From NCBI RefSeq assembly GCF_025847275.1, contig NZ_JAOZEV010000016.1, forward strand, positions 44,845-108,844: DNA of 64,000 nt, given 5' to 3'. This document shows positions 1 through 7,591 of the stretch, in pieces (positions within the stretch are counted from its first letter, which is position 1; each line of letters starts with the position of its first letter). The position numbers and the translations under genes are program-made. A model generated the notes under the pieces. It saw only the letters and a list, made by a program, of their open reading frames with translations, made no database searches and was not told the DNA's origin. Origin of the DNA: Flavobacterium frigoritolerans. GTDB taxonomy: Bacteria > Bacteroidota > Bacteroidia > Flavobacteriales > Flavobacteriaceae.

Positions 1-1
1 A

Positions 2-1066
2 TTGTTGGATAATGATTTTTACGGAACAACATTCTCTTTAAAGTATAAAGATGAAAAACTAGATGTAATTTTAGGAGGAGGTTGGAATAGATATGAAGGG
101 GATCATTTTGGTAAAGTAATTTGGGCGAGAAATGCTGCTCAAACAGAACTTGGAGATCATTATTACGACGATCATTCGGTTAAAACAGACGGAAATATTT
201 TTGCTAAAGCAAATTATCAATTAACTGAAAAATTGAGTTTCTACGGAGATCTGCAATACCGAAATGTGCAGTATAAAGCCAATAGCGCCGAAACAGGTTT
301 AGTCGATGATAGTTTTAATTTTTTTAATCCTAAAGCGGGTTTAAATTATGAAATCAATTTAAAAAACACGTTGTATTTCTCTTATGCAAGAGCCAATCGT
401 GAGCCAAACAGAACGGATTATGAAGGAGGGAATGTTAAACCAGAGAAATTAAATGATTTCGAGTTGGGTTGGAGATATAATTCAGATAAAGTGCAATTGA
501 CTTCAAATGTATATTATATGGGATATAAAGATCAGTTAATTTTAACAGGAAGGTTAGATGATGTTGGAGCTCCAATTCGCGCTAATACCGAAAAAAGTTA
601 CCGCTTAGGATTAGAAGTTGATGCTACTATTACCTTATCGGAGAAATTTATAATAAGACCAAATTTTACGTTGAGTAGCAATAAAAATATTGATTTAGCT
701 ATAGAAGGTGAAAATTATGGAACTACAAGTATAGCTTATTCTCCAGAAGTAATAGTAGGAAACATCATTGTTTACAAACCAATTGAAGGATTGTATGTTT
801 CGCTATTGCAAAAGTATGTAGGAGAACAATACATGAATAATATAGAATTGCCAGCAGCTAAGTTAGTTGATTATTTTACAAACGATTTGAACGTTTCTTA
901 TGAAATTAAGCCTAAATCAATATTTAAATCAATAACTATAACAGGATTGGTAAATAATATTCTGGATAAAAAATATGTTTCAAACGGAGCCATGTGGGAT
1001 ATCTATCCATCTTATTATCCACAAGCAGGAATTAATTTCTTAGCAGGATTAACACTTAAGTTTTAA
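2..1066 (+). CDS. TonB-dependent receptor, C-terminal part (5' end outside window)
   Basis: This is the last 354 residues of an outer-membrane TonB-dependent receptor; the frame is open to the window edge, so the plug domain and N-terminus are missing. The sequence alternates short turns with amphipathic strands typical of the 22-stranded barrel, for example the stretch with FSYARANREPNRTDYEGG and later RLGLEVDATITLSEKF. It ends in LTLKF, with the terminal aromatic residue expected of a barrel inserted by the BAM machinery. Family members import siderophores, vitamins or sugars using ExbB/ExbD/TonB energy. No substrate can be read from this part; the barrel layout resembles siderophore-type receptors rather than SusC, which is an inference. 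A terminator follows. Confidence 0.88.
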   Translation: MLDNDFYGTTFSLKYKDEKLDVILGGGWNRYEGDHFGKVIWARNAAQTELGDHYYDDHSVKTDGNIFAKANYQLTEKLSFYGDLQYRNVQYKANSAETGLVDDSFNFFNPKAGLNYEINLKNTLYFSYARANREPNRTDYEGGNVKPEKLNDFELGWRYNSDKVQLTSNVYYMGYKDQLILTGRLDDVGAPIRANTEKSYRLGLEVDATITLSEKFIIRPNFTLSSNKNIDLAIEGENYGTTSIAYSPEVIVGNIIVYKPIEGLYVSLLQKYVGEQYMNNIELPAAKLVDYFTNDLNVSYEIKPKSIFKSITITGLVNNILDKKYVSNGAMWDIYPSYYPQAGINFLAGLTLKF

Positions 1067-1086
1067 GCCAACTTAGTTTTATATTT

Positions 1087-1122
1087 AAAAAGCCTGAAAA
1101 TTTATTTTTCAGGCTTTTTTAT
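1087..1122. terminator. Bidirectional terminator between convergent genes
   Basis: An AAAGCCTGAAAA stem pairs with TTTTCAGGCTTT and is followed by T residues on the plus strand and A residues on the other side. It can end transcripts of both the receptor gene and the convergent lipoprotein gene. Confidence 0.85.
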
Positions 1123-1124
1123 TT

Positions 1125-1541
1125 TTAGTTATAGATGCGTAATATATTTCCAGCTGCATCGACACGATATTGCTTCATAGGATACTCAAGATCACCTAAT
1201 CCTGTATATAGATTATAAGAGCTTTTGTCACAGGAGCAAACAGCCATTATACCATCAATAGTCATGGCTTTACAAGATGATATGGCCTGATTAGGACAAG
1301 CGGCATCAAAAGCATTATAAGTCCCTTCACCTGTTTTCATTATGATTAATCCTTTAGCACCATAGTTCGGAATGAATACAGGATTACTAATGAATTTTAG
1401 GTCGCTATACAAAGGTAAGTTTGTATCTACAGTAAGATTTACTGAATAATTTGGAATGTTAGGATTCTTACTTCTTTCGCGACTATCACTACAGGATATG
1501 AGTAAGATAATAAACAGGGGTAAAAGCCAGATTTTTTTCAT
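1125..1541 (-). CDS. Rieske-like lipoprotein lacking both histidine ligands
   Basis: A 138-residue lipoprotein: a hydrophobic signal followed by a lipobox ending at C17 (LLISC). Residues 50-138 follow the Rieske [2Fe-2S] fold, with the two cluster loops recognisable as DAACPNQ (C82-P-N84) and VCSCDKSSYNLYTG (C102-S-C-D105). In a true Rieske protein these loops read CxH and CxxH; here both cysteines remain but the histidines are N84 and D105. Two further cysteines (C90, C104) lie nearby. A standard Rieske cluster is therefore unlikely; the protein may have lost the cluster, or bind something through cysteines only. A possible promoter (TATTTTTG on the minus strand) lies at 1566-1573. No operon partner. 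Confidence 0.72.
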   Translation of the reverse strand: MKKIWLLPLFIILLISCSDSRERSKNPNIPNYSVNLTVDTNLPLYSDLKFISNPVFIPNYGAKGLIIMKTGEGTYNAFDAACPNQAISSCKAMTIDGIMAVCSCDKSSYNLYTGLGDLEYPMKQYRVDAAGNILRIYN

Positions 1542-1634
1542 TGATTGTAAAAAGAATTAGTGTAACAAAAATAATTTAATTAGATTTGAAATCTATATGA
1601 TTAACATATAATTATGTACTATTAAAAATAATAG

Positions 1635-1674
1635 TATCTTTGTAATAAGAAATCCCGTCCCGATGGGATTTTTT
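1635..1674 (+). promoter_or_regulatory. greA promoter and 5'-end hairpin
   Basis: TATCTTTG at 1635-1642 fits the Bacteroidota -7 box TAnnTTTG; no clear -33 TTG is visible. Just downstream an AATCCC (1651-1656) / GGGATT (1665-1670) stem with an 8-nt loop is followed by six T residues. The hairpin would lie at the very 5' end of the greA mRNA. It looks like an intrinsic terminator, but it is so close to the expected start that it may instead stabilise the message. Confidence 0.55.
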
Positions 1675-1697
1675 CTATTTATATAAACCATGAAGTT

Positions 1698-2174
1698 ATG
1701 AGTAAAGTATCTTATTATACAGCAGAAGGATTAAAAAAGTTAAAAGATGAATTGGAGCACTTAAAAAGTGTAATGCGTCCGAAGGCATCTCAAGATATAG
1801 CCGAAGCAAGAGATAAAGGTGATTTATCTGAAAACGCAGAATATGACGCAGCTAAAGAAGCTCAAGGCTTGCTTGAAATGCGAATTTCTAAATTGGAAGA
1901 AGTGTATTCGAGCGCTAGATTAATCGATGAGTCGCAATTAGATGTTTCTAAAGCATTAGTGCTTTCTAATGTGAAAATTAAAAATCAAAGCAATGGTATG
2001 GAAATGACCTATACTCTTGTTGCTGAAAGTGAAGCAGATTTAAAAACAGGAAAAATATCAGTAACTTCTCCAATAGGAAAAGGTTTACTTGGTAAGTCAG
2101 TTGGAGAAATTGCCGAAATCACTGTCCCTAATGGTGTTTTGAAATTTGAAATACTAGAAATCACAAGAGACTAA
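1698..2174 (+). CDS. greA: Transcription elongation factor GreA
   Basis: GreA binds RNA polymerase through its secondary channel and stimulates cleavage of backtracked transcripts. At 158 residues it has the family's normal length. Residues 1-75 form the coiled coil; the tip carries the conserved DLSENAEYDAAKE motif with D42 and E45, the acidic residues that position the second catalytic magnesium. Residues 80-158 form the FKBP-like domain, including the GxxSPIGxxLLG stretch. The ATG at 1698 gives the canonical N-terminus. A HIT-family gene follows 66 bp downstream on the same strand and is probably cotranscribed. A terminator-like hairpin sits in the leader. Confidence 0.97.
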   Translation: MSKVSYYTAEGLKKLKDELEHLKSVMRPKASQDIAEARDKGDLSENAEYDAAKEAQGLLEMRISKLEEVYSSARLIDESQLDVSKALVLSNVKIKNQSNGMEMTYTLVAESEADLKTGKISVTSPIGKGLLGKSVGEIAEITVPNGVLKFEILEITRD

Positions 2175-2240
2175 ATTTTTTAGCTTAACTGTTTAATCAT
2201 TAAATCGGTTAAACGATTAACCAAATAAAAGAACGAAACA

Positions 2241-2627
2241 ATGTCAATATTTACCAAAATAGTAAACGGAGAAATTCCAAGTTATAAAATTACTGAAGAT
2301 GCTAATTTCTTAGCATTTTTAGATGTAAATCCAAATGCCAAAGGACATACACTTTGTATTCCGAAGCAGGAAATCGATAAGATTTTTGATATGGATGATG
2401 AACTATATCTTGGGTTAATGCAGTTTTCTAAGAAAGTTGCTATTGCTTTAGAAAAGACAGTTCCATGTAAAAGAGTAGGAATGGCAGTAGTGGGACTTGA
2501 AGTTCCTCATGCACATGTGCATTTAATTCCGCTTAACGAAATGGATGAAATGCGTTTCCATAATAAAGTATCACTTACTAAAGAAGAATTTGAAGATTTA
2601 GCCAAAAGTATTCAGGCAAATTTATAG
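2241..2627 (+). CDS. HIT family nucleotide hydrolase (HINT type)
   Basis: A 128-residue histidine-triad protein. The catalytic motif HAHVH is at residues 90-94, followed by LIPL, as in HINT-branch nucleoside phosphoramidases; the middle histidine is the usual nucleophile toward the AMP phosphate. The N-terminal SIFTKIVNGEIPSYK block is typical of Hint proteins, and the usual second-strand histidine is also present (KGHTLCIPK). Cytosolic, probably cleaving AMP-lysine-type phosphoramidates or similar nucleotidyl conjugates; the exact substrate cannot be read. It probably shares greA's promoter and ends at a strong bidirectional terminator. Confidence 0.93.
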   Translation: MSIFTKIVNGEIPSYKITEDANFLAFLDVNPNAKGHTLCIPKQEIDKIFDMDDELYLGLMQFSKKVAIALEKTVPCKRVGMAVVGLEVPHAHVHLIPLNEMDEMRFHNKVSLTKEEFEDLAKSIQANL

Positions 2628-2654
2628 TCTTAATTAGCAAGTTTTAAATAAAAT

Positions 2655-2692
2655 AAAACCACAAATTCAATAAAAGAGTTTGTGGTTTTTTA
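2655..2692. terminator. Bidirectional terminator (HIT gene / histidine kinase gene)
   Basis: AAAACCACAAA pairs with TTTGTGGTTTT around a 13-nt loop, with a T run on each strand. It separates the convergent HIT and kinase genes, whose ends lie on either side. Confidence 0.85.
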
Positions 2693-2695
2693 TTT

Positions 2696-3850
2696 TTATG
2701 AAGGAGAATTTACTTTGTAATTCAGTTGAATGATAGTTCCTTTACCAACTTCTGATTGCAAGACTTTTATTTTTCCACTATGATATTCTTCAACAATCCT
2801 TTTTGTTAAAGAAAGTCCAAGACCCCAACCTCTTTTTTTGGTCGTAAATCCGGGTTCAAATATGGTTTTAAATTGGTTCTTAGGAATTCCGATTCCTGTA
2901 TCAGAAACATTTATTTTTACTAAGTTTCCATCTTGTTCAATTTTCAATGTCAAATTCCCTTTTCCTTTCATTGCATCAATGGCATTCTTTACCAAATTTT
3001 CGATAGTCCAACTATGAAGGATTGGATTAATCATAACCATAATTGGAGTTTTGGGCATCTGACAAGAGAAATTTACCTGTTTAGAAAAACGGGATTGTAA
3101 ATAATCATAAGTATTTAATGTTTCCTGAACAATATCTTTGTTTTCAAGTACAGGAGTAGAGCCTATTTTCGAAAAACGATCTGTGATAGTTTGTAGGCGT
3201 TCGATGTCTTTCTCAATCTCAGAAGTAATAGATTCATCAATGTTTTCGGTTTTTAAGAATTCAACCCAGCCGATTAATGACGATAGAGGAGTTCCTATTT
3301 GATGTGCCGTTTCTTTAGCCATTCCTGCCCAGAGTTTATTTTGAGTAGCCATTTTTGTGCTTCTGTAAAAATTGTATACCAAGCCTCCAAACAAGAAAAT
3401 AATCAACAATAGAGCAATGGGATAATATTTGAGTTTATTCAATAGTTCGGAATTACCATAATAAAGTTCCTGATGCTTTCCTGGGGCATATTCGATTACA
3501 ATTGCTTCATTTTCCCGTTTTAATTTTTTTAAAAAGGAGGTAGCTCTATGTTTATCTTTTATAATAGTTTCATCAATATTTATAGCACTTATGATGCTAT
3601 CTTTTTCGGTTAAAATAATAGGAATTGAAGTGTTGTTACTGAATATTTGAAGAGGTAATTCAACATCGCTATTTTCATCAGCGTTAATCAATGTTTTTTG
3701 AGCATTTGCCCAAAGATTCATTTTTAGCCGCTCTTCGTTTTTAAAAATTTGAAAAAAGGTGTAAGTATTCCAAAGAATTAAGGAAATAATCAAAAAGGAA
3801 GCGCAAATAATGATCCATCGGGTTGTATTTCTTCTTTCTGAAAAAAACAT
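2696..3850 (-). CDS. Membrane sensor histidine kinase, orphan
   Basis: 384 residues. Two membrane helices (about 12-33 and 142-161) bracket a roughly 108-residue periplasmic domain. The dimerisation helix carries the phosphoacceptor histidine H183 in the sequence KETAHQIGTPLSSL. The ATPase domain shows the N box (ENLVKNAIDAM), G1 box (VSDTGIGIP), F box (IFEPGFTTKK) and G2 box (GWGLGLSLTKRIV). All catalytic motifs are intact. No HAMP domain is obvious between TM2 and the H box. There is no response regulator next to it, so its partner must be encoded elsewhere; the signal is unknown. Confidence 0.93.
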   Translation of the reverse strand: MFFSERRNTTRWIIICASFLIISLILWNTYTFFQIFKNEERLKMNLWANAQKTLINADENSDVELPLQIFSNNTSIPIILTEKDSIISAINIDETIIKDKHRATSFLKKLKRENEAIVIEYAPGKHQELYYGNSELLNKLKYYPIALLLIIFLFGGLVYNFYRSTKMATQNKLWAGMAKETAHQIGTPLSSLIGWVEFLKTENIDESITSEIEKDIERLQTITDRFSKIGSTPVLENKDIVQETLNTYDYLQSRFSKQVNFSCQMPKTPIMVMINPILHSWTIENLVKNAIDAMKGKGNLTLKIEQDGNLVKINVSDTGIGIPKNQFKTIFEPGFTTKKRGWGLGLSLTKRIVEEYHSGKIKVLQSEVGKGTIIQLNYKVNSPS

Positions 3851-3966
3851 AAATTAAATTTTGAGGTATAAATATAACGAAATAAACACAGTATATATTT
3901 TGTATGCATACAAAGATTTTTATTTTTAAAATCAATAGACCTCTTTCGAAACTTAAACGATTTATG

Positions 3967-3974
3967 TACTTTTG
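3967..3974 (+). promoter_or_regulatory. Predicted -7 box for the flavin-reductase-like gene
   Basis: TACTTTTG matches TAnnTTTG 33 nt before the ATG at 4008. A TTTCG sequence about 19 nt upstream is a weak -33 candidate. Confidence 0.45.
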
Positions 3975-4007
3975 TTGTCTTCTAAAAATGATTAGAAAAA
4001 TAAAAGT

Positions 4008-4892
4008 ATGATTAGTATTGATCCAAAGGAAATTCCGACTGCAAAATTGCAAGGTTATTTACAAAGTGCGGTTGGACCAAGGCCTATTGCTTTTGCGAGT
4101 ACTATAGATAAAGACGGAAATCCGAATTTATCACCATTTAGTTTCTTCAATGTTTTTAGTGCCAATCCGCCAATTTTGGTTTTTTCACCATCTCGAAGAG
4201 TACGTGATAATTCTATAAAACATACTTTAATAAATGCAGAAGCAACACGGGAAGTCGTTATTAATGTAGTTAATTATGATATCGTGCAACAAACATCGTT
4301 GGCAAGTACAGAATATGCTGATGGAGTAAATGAATTTATAAAGTCGGGATTAACACAAATTCCGTCAGATATTGTAAAGCCATACAGAGTAAAAGAATCA
4401 CCTGTACAGTTTGAATGCAAAGTAACTCAGATTATCCCTTTGGGTACTGAAGGTGGGGCAGGAAATCTTATTCTTTGTGAAGTAGTTAAAATACATATTC
4501 ATGAAGCAATTTTAGATGAAAATGGAGCAATAGATCAATATAAAATAGACTTGGTTTCTCGTTTAGGCAGTAATTGGTATTCAAGATCAAATCAAGGGCT
4601 TTTTGAAGTTGAAAAACCACTTACAACTTTAGGAATAGGAGTAGATGCCGTACCAGATTTTGTAAAAGCAAGTTCTGTTTTTGATGGGAACGATTTAGGT
4701 AAATTAGGCAATATTGAAGCCTTGCCTACAACAGAAGAAGTTAGTATATTTGTGAAAGAAAACTTTTCTGTAAAAGGAGTATTGAGCTCAGATGATGAGG
4801 TAAAAGTACACCAAGAAGCTAAAAAGTATCTTAATGAAAACGATGTAATATCGGCCTGGAAAGTGCTTTTAGCTAAAAAAATAAAAAAATAA
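4008..4892 (+). CDS. Flavin reductase-like (FMN-binding split barrel) protein
   Basis: 294 residues. Positions 1-200 match the flavin reductase-like split-barrel family: the segment GPRPIAFASTIDKDGNPNLSPFSFFN forms the FMN-binding strands, followed by NPPILVFSPS and the RDNSIKHT loop. Members reduce or bind FMN for partner oxygenases, or act as flavoproteins of unknown substrate. Residues 205-294 form an extra C-terminal segment rich in acidic and lysine residues that is not part of the barrel; this architecture is common in Bacteroidota homologs. No partner oxygenase is nearby. It lies 23 bp before the DUF3127 gene, probably in one transcript. Confidence 0.85.
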   Translation: MISIDPKEIPTAKLQGYLQSAVGPRPIAFASTIDKDGNPNLSPFSFFNVFSANPPILVFSPSRRVRDNSIKHTLINAEATREVVINVVNYDIVQQTSLASTEYADGVNEFIKSGLTQIPSDIVKPYRVKESPVQFECKVTQIIPLGTEGGAGNLILCEVVKIHIHEAILDENGAIDQYKIDLVSRLGSNWYSRSNQGLFEVEKPLTTLGIGVDAVPDFVKASSVFDGNDLGKLGNIEALPTTEEVSIFVKENFSVKGVLSSDDEVKVHQEAKKYLNENDVISAWKVLLAKKIKK

Positions 4893-4915
4893 ATAACAAT
4901 TAAATAAAAACGGAG

Positions 4916-5284
4916 ATGGAAGTTACAGGAAAAGTAAAAGTTGTTAATCCAGAACAACAAGTTAGTGCATCATTCAAGAAAAGAGAACTTGTAGTTACTA
5001 CAGAAGAGCAATATCCTCAACATATCATGATCGAATTTACTCAAGATAAATGCGATTTGTTGAGTAGTTATAAAACAGGAGATCCAGTAAAAGTTTCAAT
5101 TAACTTAAGAGGAAGAGAATGGGTTAATCCACAAGGAGAAACGAGATATTTTAATAGTATTCAAGGATGGAGAATTGAAAGATTAGATGCTACTCCAGCT
5201 CAAACACCTCCAATGCCAGCTGCAGAAGCTTTTGCTCCAGCAACAAACTTAAACGAAGACGAACCAGATGATTTACCATTTTAA
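4916..5284 (+). CDS. DUF3127 protein with SSB-like acidic C-terminus
   Basis: 122 residues. Residues 1-92 are the DUF3127 domain, a compact all-beta domain (MEVTGKVKVV, FKKRELVVTT, KVSINLRGREW, GETRYFNSIQGWRIE) whose strand pattern suggests an OB-like barrel; that is an inference. A Pro/Ala-rich linker (about 93-112) leads to a tail ending EDEPDDLPF. Single-stranded DNA-binding protein ends in an acidic linker and DDDIPF, the docking site for RecQ, PriA, RecO and others; the resemblance here is close. No function is established for DUF3127. A terminator follows. Confidence 0.85.
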   Translation: MEVTGKVKVVNPEQQVSASFKKRELVVTTEEQYPQHIMIEFTQDKCDLLSSYKTGDPVKVSINLRGREWVNPQGETRYFNSIQGWRIERLDATPAQTPPMPAAEAFAPATNLNEDEPDDLPF

Positions 5285-5311
5285 TCAATAGGTTTTGATT
5301 TTATAATAAAC

Positions 5312-5345
5312 AAACCCGGCAATTTTTTAAATTTGTCGGGTTTTA
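5312..5345 (+). terminator. Intrinsic terminator after the DUF3127 gene
   Basis: AACCCGGCAA pairs with TTGTCGGGTT (one G-T pair), then TTTTATATTTT. A TTG at 5333 that could extend the next reading frame lies inside this hairpin, which argues against it as a start. Confidence 0.75.
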
Positions 5346-5359
5346 TATTTTACTTAAAG

Positions 5360-6001
5360 ATGTATCATTTATCTGAAGTTTTATTTTTTCCACCAGTTTC
5401 AGAAGCTAATTATGATGGGGTTTTGGCAATTGGAGGTGATTTATCTACTGAGCGCCTACAATTAGCTTACCGTAGCGGAATTTTTCCTTGGTTTAATGAA
5501 GGAGAACCTATAATTTGGTGGTCGCCTAATCCTAGAATGGTTTTGTTTTTGGATGAATTAATTGTATCCAAAAGTATGCGCAATATTCTTAATCGAAATA
5601 GTTTCAAAGTTACTTTCAATCAGAATTTTAGAGATGTAATTTCGAATTGCCAGAAGATAAAACGAGATGGTCAAAACGGAACCTGGATTTCTAATAACAT
5701 GATAGAATCCTATTGTAAACTTCATGAGAAGGGTTTTGTAAAATCGGTTGAGGTATGGGAAAATGATGAATTGGTAGGCGGTTTATATGGTGTAGATTTG
5801 GGACATGTTTTTTGTGGAGAAAGTATGTTTTCTAAGGTGTCTAATGCATCTAAAGTTGCTTTTATAGCTTTAGTAACTCAATTAAAAAAAGAGAATTATA
5901 AACTATTAGATTGTCAGGTTTATAATCCACATTTGGAAAGTTTAGGGTGCCGAGAAATCGATCGTGAAGAATTTATGTCTATTTTAGAAAAGAAGAAGTA
6001 A
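5360..6001 (+). CDS. aat: Leucyl/phenylalanyl-tRNA--protein transferase
   Basis: Aat transfers Leu or Phe from aminoacyl-tRNA to proteins with N-terminal Arg or Lys, marking them for ClpAP through the N-degron pathway. From the ATG at 5360 the protein has 213 residues and starts MYHLSEVLFFPPVSEAN. The family motifs are present: GLLAIGGDL-type loop (GVLAIGGDLS), GIFPWF, WWSPNPRMV, GLYGVDLGHVFCGESMF and LLDCQ. The TTG at 5333 would add nine residues, but it lies in the preceding terminator. The stop codon overlaps the next start by one base. Confidence 0.95.
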   Translation: MYHLSEVLFFPPVSEANYDGVLAIGGDLSTERLQLAYRSGIFPWFNEGEPIIWWSPNPRMVLFLDELIVSKSMRNILNRNSFKVTFNQNFRDVISNCQKIKRDGQNGTWISNNMIESYCKLHEKGFVKSVEVWENDELVGGLYGVDLGHVFCGESMFSKVSNASKVAFIALVTQLKKENYKLLDCQVYNPHLESLGCREIDREEFMSILEKKK

Positions 6002-6795
6002 TGAGCGCAATTTATGTTGTAAAAGAAATTTATATTTATCCGATAAAAAGTTTAGCAGGAATTAGTTACCAAAATGCTTTTGCAGAAGAAATGGGATTCG
6101 AACATGATCGAAGATGGATGTTAGTTGATGGGGATAATAAATTTATAACACAAAGAGAACATCGAATTTTAAGTCAGTTTTATCCACAAATTTCAGATGG
6201 GAAAATCAACATTACTTTTCAGGATTATAAGCATGAATTTTCTATTGAAGAACATTTAGATAATCCGATAGGAGTAAATGTCTGGGATGATAAAAGCGAA
6301 GTTGTTGAGGTAAATAAGTTGACTTCAAATTGGTTTAGTGAACAATTAGGTTTTGAATGTAAACTGGTTAAAATCATAAAATCGGGAGATCGTAAACATG
6401 AAAGTTCCCAACTAAAAGAAACCTTCAATGTTAGCCTTGCCGATGGTTATCCGTACTTAATGATAGGAAGCGAAAGTTTAGATTTTCTAAATGAAAAATT
6501 AGCAGATAAAATCACCATTTTAAGATTTCGCCCAAATATTGTAATAAGCACTCAGACTCCTCATGAAGAAGATGATTTTACGACTTTTAAAATTGGAGAA
6601 GTACAATTTAAAAACGTAAAACCATGTGGAAGGTGCATTATGGTTAATAATGATCCTGAAAATGGTAAATTAAAAAAAGAACCTCTAAAAACCTTAAGTA
6701 AATATAGGGTTGTTAATAATTCCGTTTTATTCGGAACCAATATTGTTAGTTTAAATTCAGGAGTTATTAGCGTTGGTAATACTATAGTTTTCTAG
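6001..6795 (+). CDS. MOSC domain protein (YcbX/mARC-like)
   Basis: 264 residues. The N-terminal MOSC beta-barrel domain (YIYPIKSLAGIS, DRRWMLVD) is followed by the MOSC domain proper (FRPNIVIS, KPCGRCIMVNNDPENG). In mARC and YcbX the cysteine of this region ligates molybdenum, and these enzymes reduce N-hydroxylated compounds; CGRC here contains the candidate ligand. It lacks the C-terminal ferredoxin domain of YcbX, so it needs a separate electron donor. Translationally coupled to aat (ATGA-type one-base overlap), and its last four bases overlap the convergent thiF gene. Confidence 0.88.
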   Translation: MSAIYVVKEIYIYPIKSLAGISYQNAFAEEMGFEHDRRWMLVDGDNKFITQREHRILSQFYPQISDGKINITFQDYKHEFSIEEHLDNPIGVNVWDDKSEVVEVNKLTSNWFSEQLGFECKLVKIIKSGDRKHESSQLKETFNVSLADGYPYLMIGSESLDFLNEKLADKITILRFRPNIVISTQTPHEEDDFTTFKIGEVQFKNVKPCGRCIMVNNDPENGKLKKEPLKTLSKYRVVNNSVLFGTNIVSLNSGVISVGNTIVF

Positions 6796-7502
6796 AAATT
6801 CAGTTTGGTGAAATTCCAGTTTATCGTATCAAAAAGTACTAATTCATTATTTAATGCAGGTAAATCCAGAATTAGCTTTAATGTTTCGTGCGCCATCATA
6901 GTACCAATTATTCCGGGTAATGTTCCTAGAACGCCATTGAGGTTACAATTAGGTACATCTTTTGGATCGGGCATTTCAGGGAATAAATCACGTAAATTTT
7001 TACTGCCATTACGGTTAAATACTGCTACTTGTCCTTCAAAATTCAGAATACTTCCGTAAACCAATGTTTTGTTTAAATTCACGCAAGTATCATTAACTAA
7101 ATATCTGGTTTTAAAATTATCAGAACCATCTACAACAAAATCAAAATTCTGGATAATTTTAGATGCATTTTTGGGAGTTAATTTTTCATCAAAAGGAATA
7201 ACGGTAATTAGTGGATTTAGTTTTTCGACTACAGTTTGGGCAGTTGGAGTTTTGGCTTGACCAACAGAATCTTTAGTATATAAAATTTGGCGATGCAGGT
7301 TGTGAATTTCTATTATATCAAAATCTACAATGCCAATTGTACCTACTCCGGCGGTTGCTAGATATTGCAAAATTGGACAGCCTAAACCTCCAGCACCGAT
7401 AACCAACACTTTTGCTTGTTTTATTTTTTCTTGACCGATATCACCAATTTCTGGCAACATCATTTGGCGGTTATAACGTAAAAAATCTTGTATAATACTC
7501 AT
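6792..7502 (-). CDS. thiF: ThiF/MoeB-type sulfur-carrier adenylyltransferase
   Basis: 236 residues, an E1-like enzyme that should adenylate the C-terminal Gly-Gly of ThiS. The nucleotide loop is GAGGLGCPILQYLATAGVG, followed by the DFDIIEIHNLHRQ segment (Asp for Mg-ATP, Arg for phosphate) and DGSDNFKTRYLVND. A conserved cysteine precedes NGVLGTLPGIIG. It is somewhat shorter than E. coli ThiF and MoeB: the two CxxC zinc motifs of those proteins are absent. It is the last gene of the thiamin operon, which makes ThiS its likely partner; MoaD cannot be ruled out. Confidence 0.9.
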   Translation of the reverse strand: MSIIQDFLRYNRQMMLPEIGDIGQEKIKQAKVLVIGAGGLGCPILQYLATAGVGTIGIVDFDIIEIHNLHRQILYTKDSVGQAKTPTAQTVVEKLNPLITVIPFDEKLTPKNASKIIQNFDFVVDGSDNFKTRYLVNDTCVNLNKTLVYGSILNFEGQVAVFNRNGSKNLRDLFPEMPDPKDVPNCNLNGVLGTLPGIIGTMMAHETLKLILDLPALNNELVLFDTINWNFTKLNF

Positions 7503-7591
7503 TGAATTTTGGTTTTAAAGTCGGAAAGCCATAATGTCAAAAGTTAAAAGCAAACTATGAGGTAAAGTTTAAGGCTTTAAGACTTTCGACT

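Noticed and set aside
2175..2240. Short TTAAACGATTAA-type inverted sequences between greA and the HIT gene
   Set aside because: Short, imperfect and AT-rich; not clearly more than composition would give, and no T run makes them terminators.
3741..4052. Minus-strand open frame overlapping the kinase and flavin-reductase starts
   Set aside because: Overlaps two well-supported genes, has no recognisable domain and has a composition typical of AT-rich noncoding DNA.
5333..5359. Longer aat start at TTG
   Set aside because: Lies inside the preceding terminator; the ATG at 5360 gives the family N-terminus.
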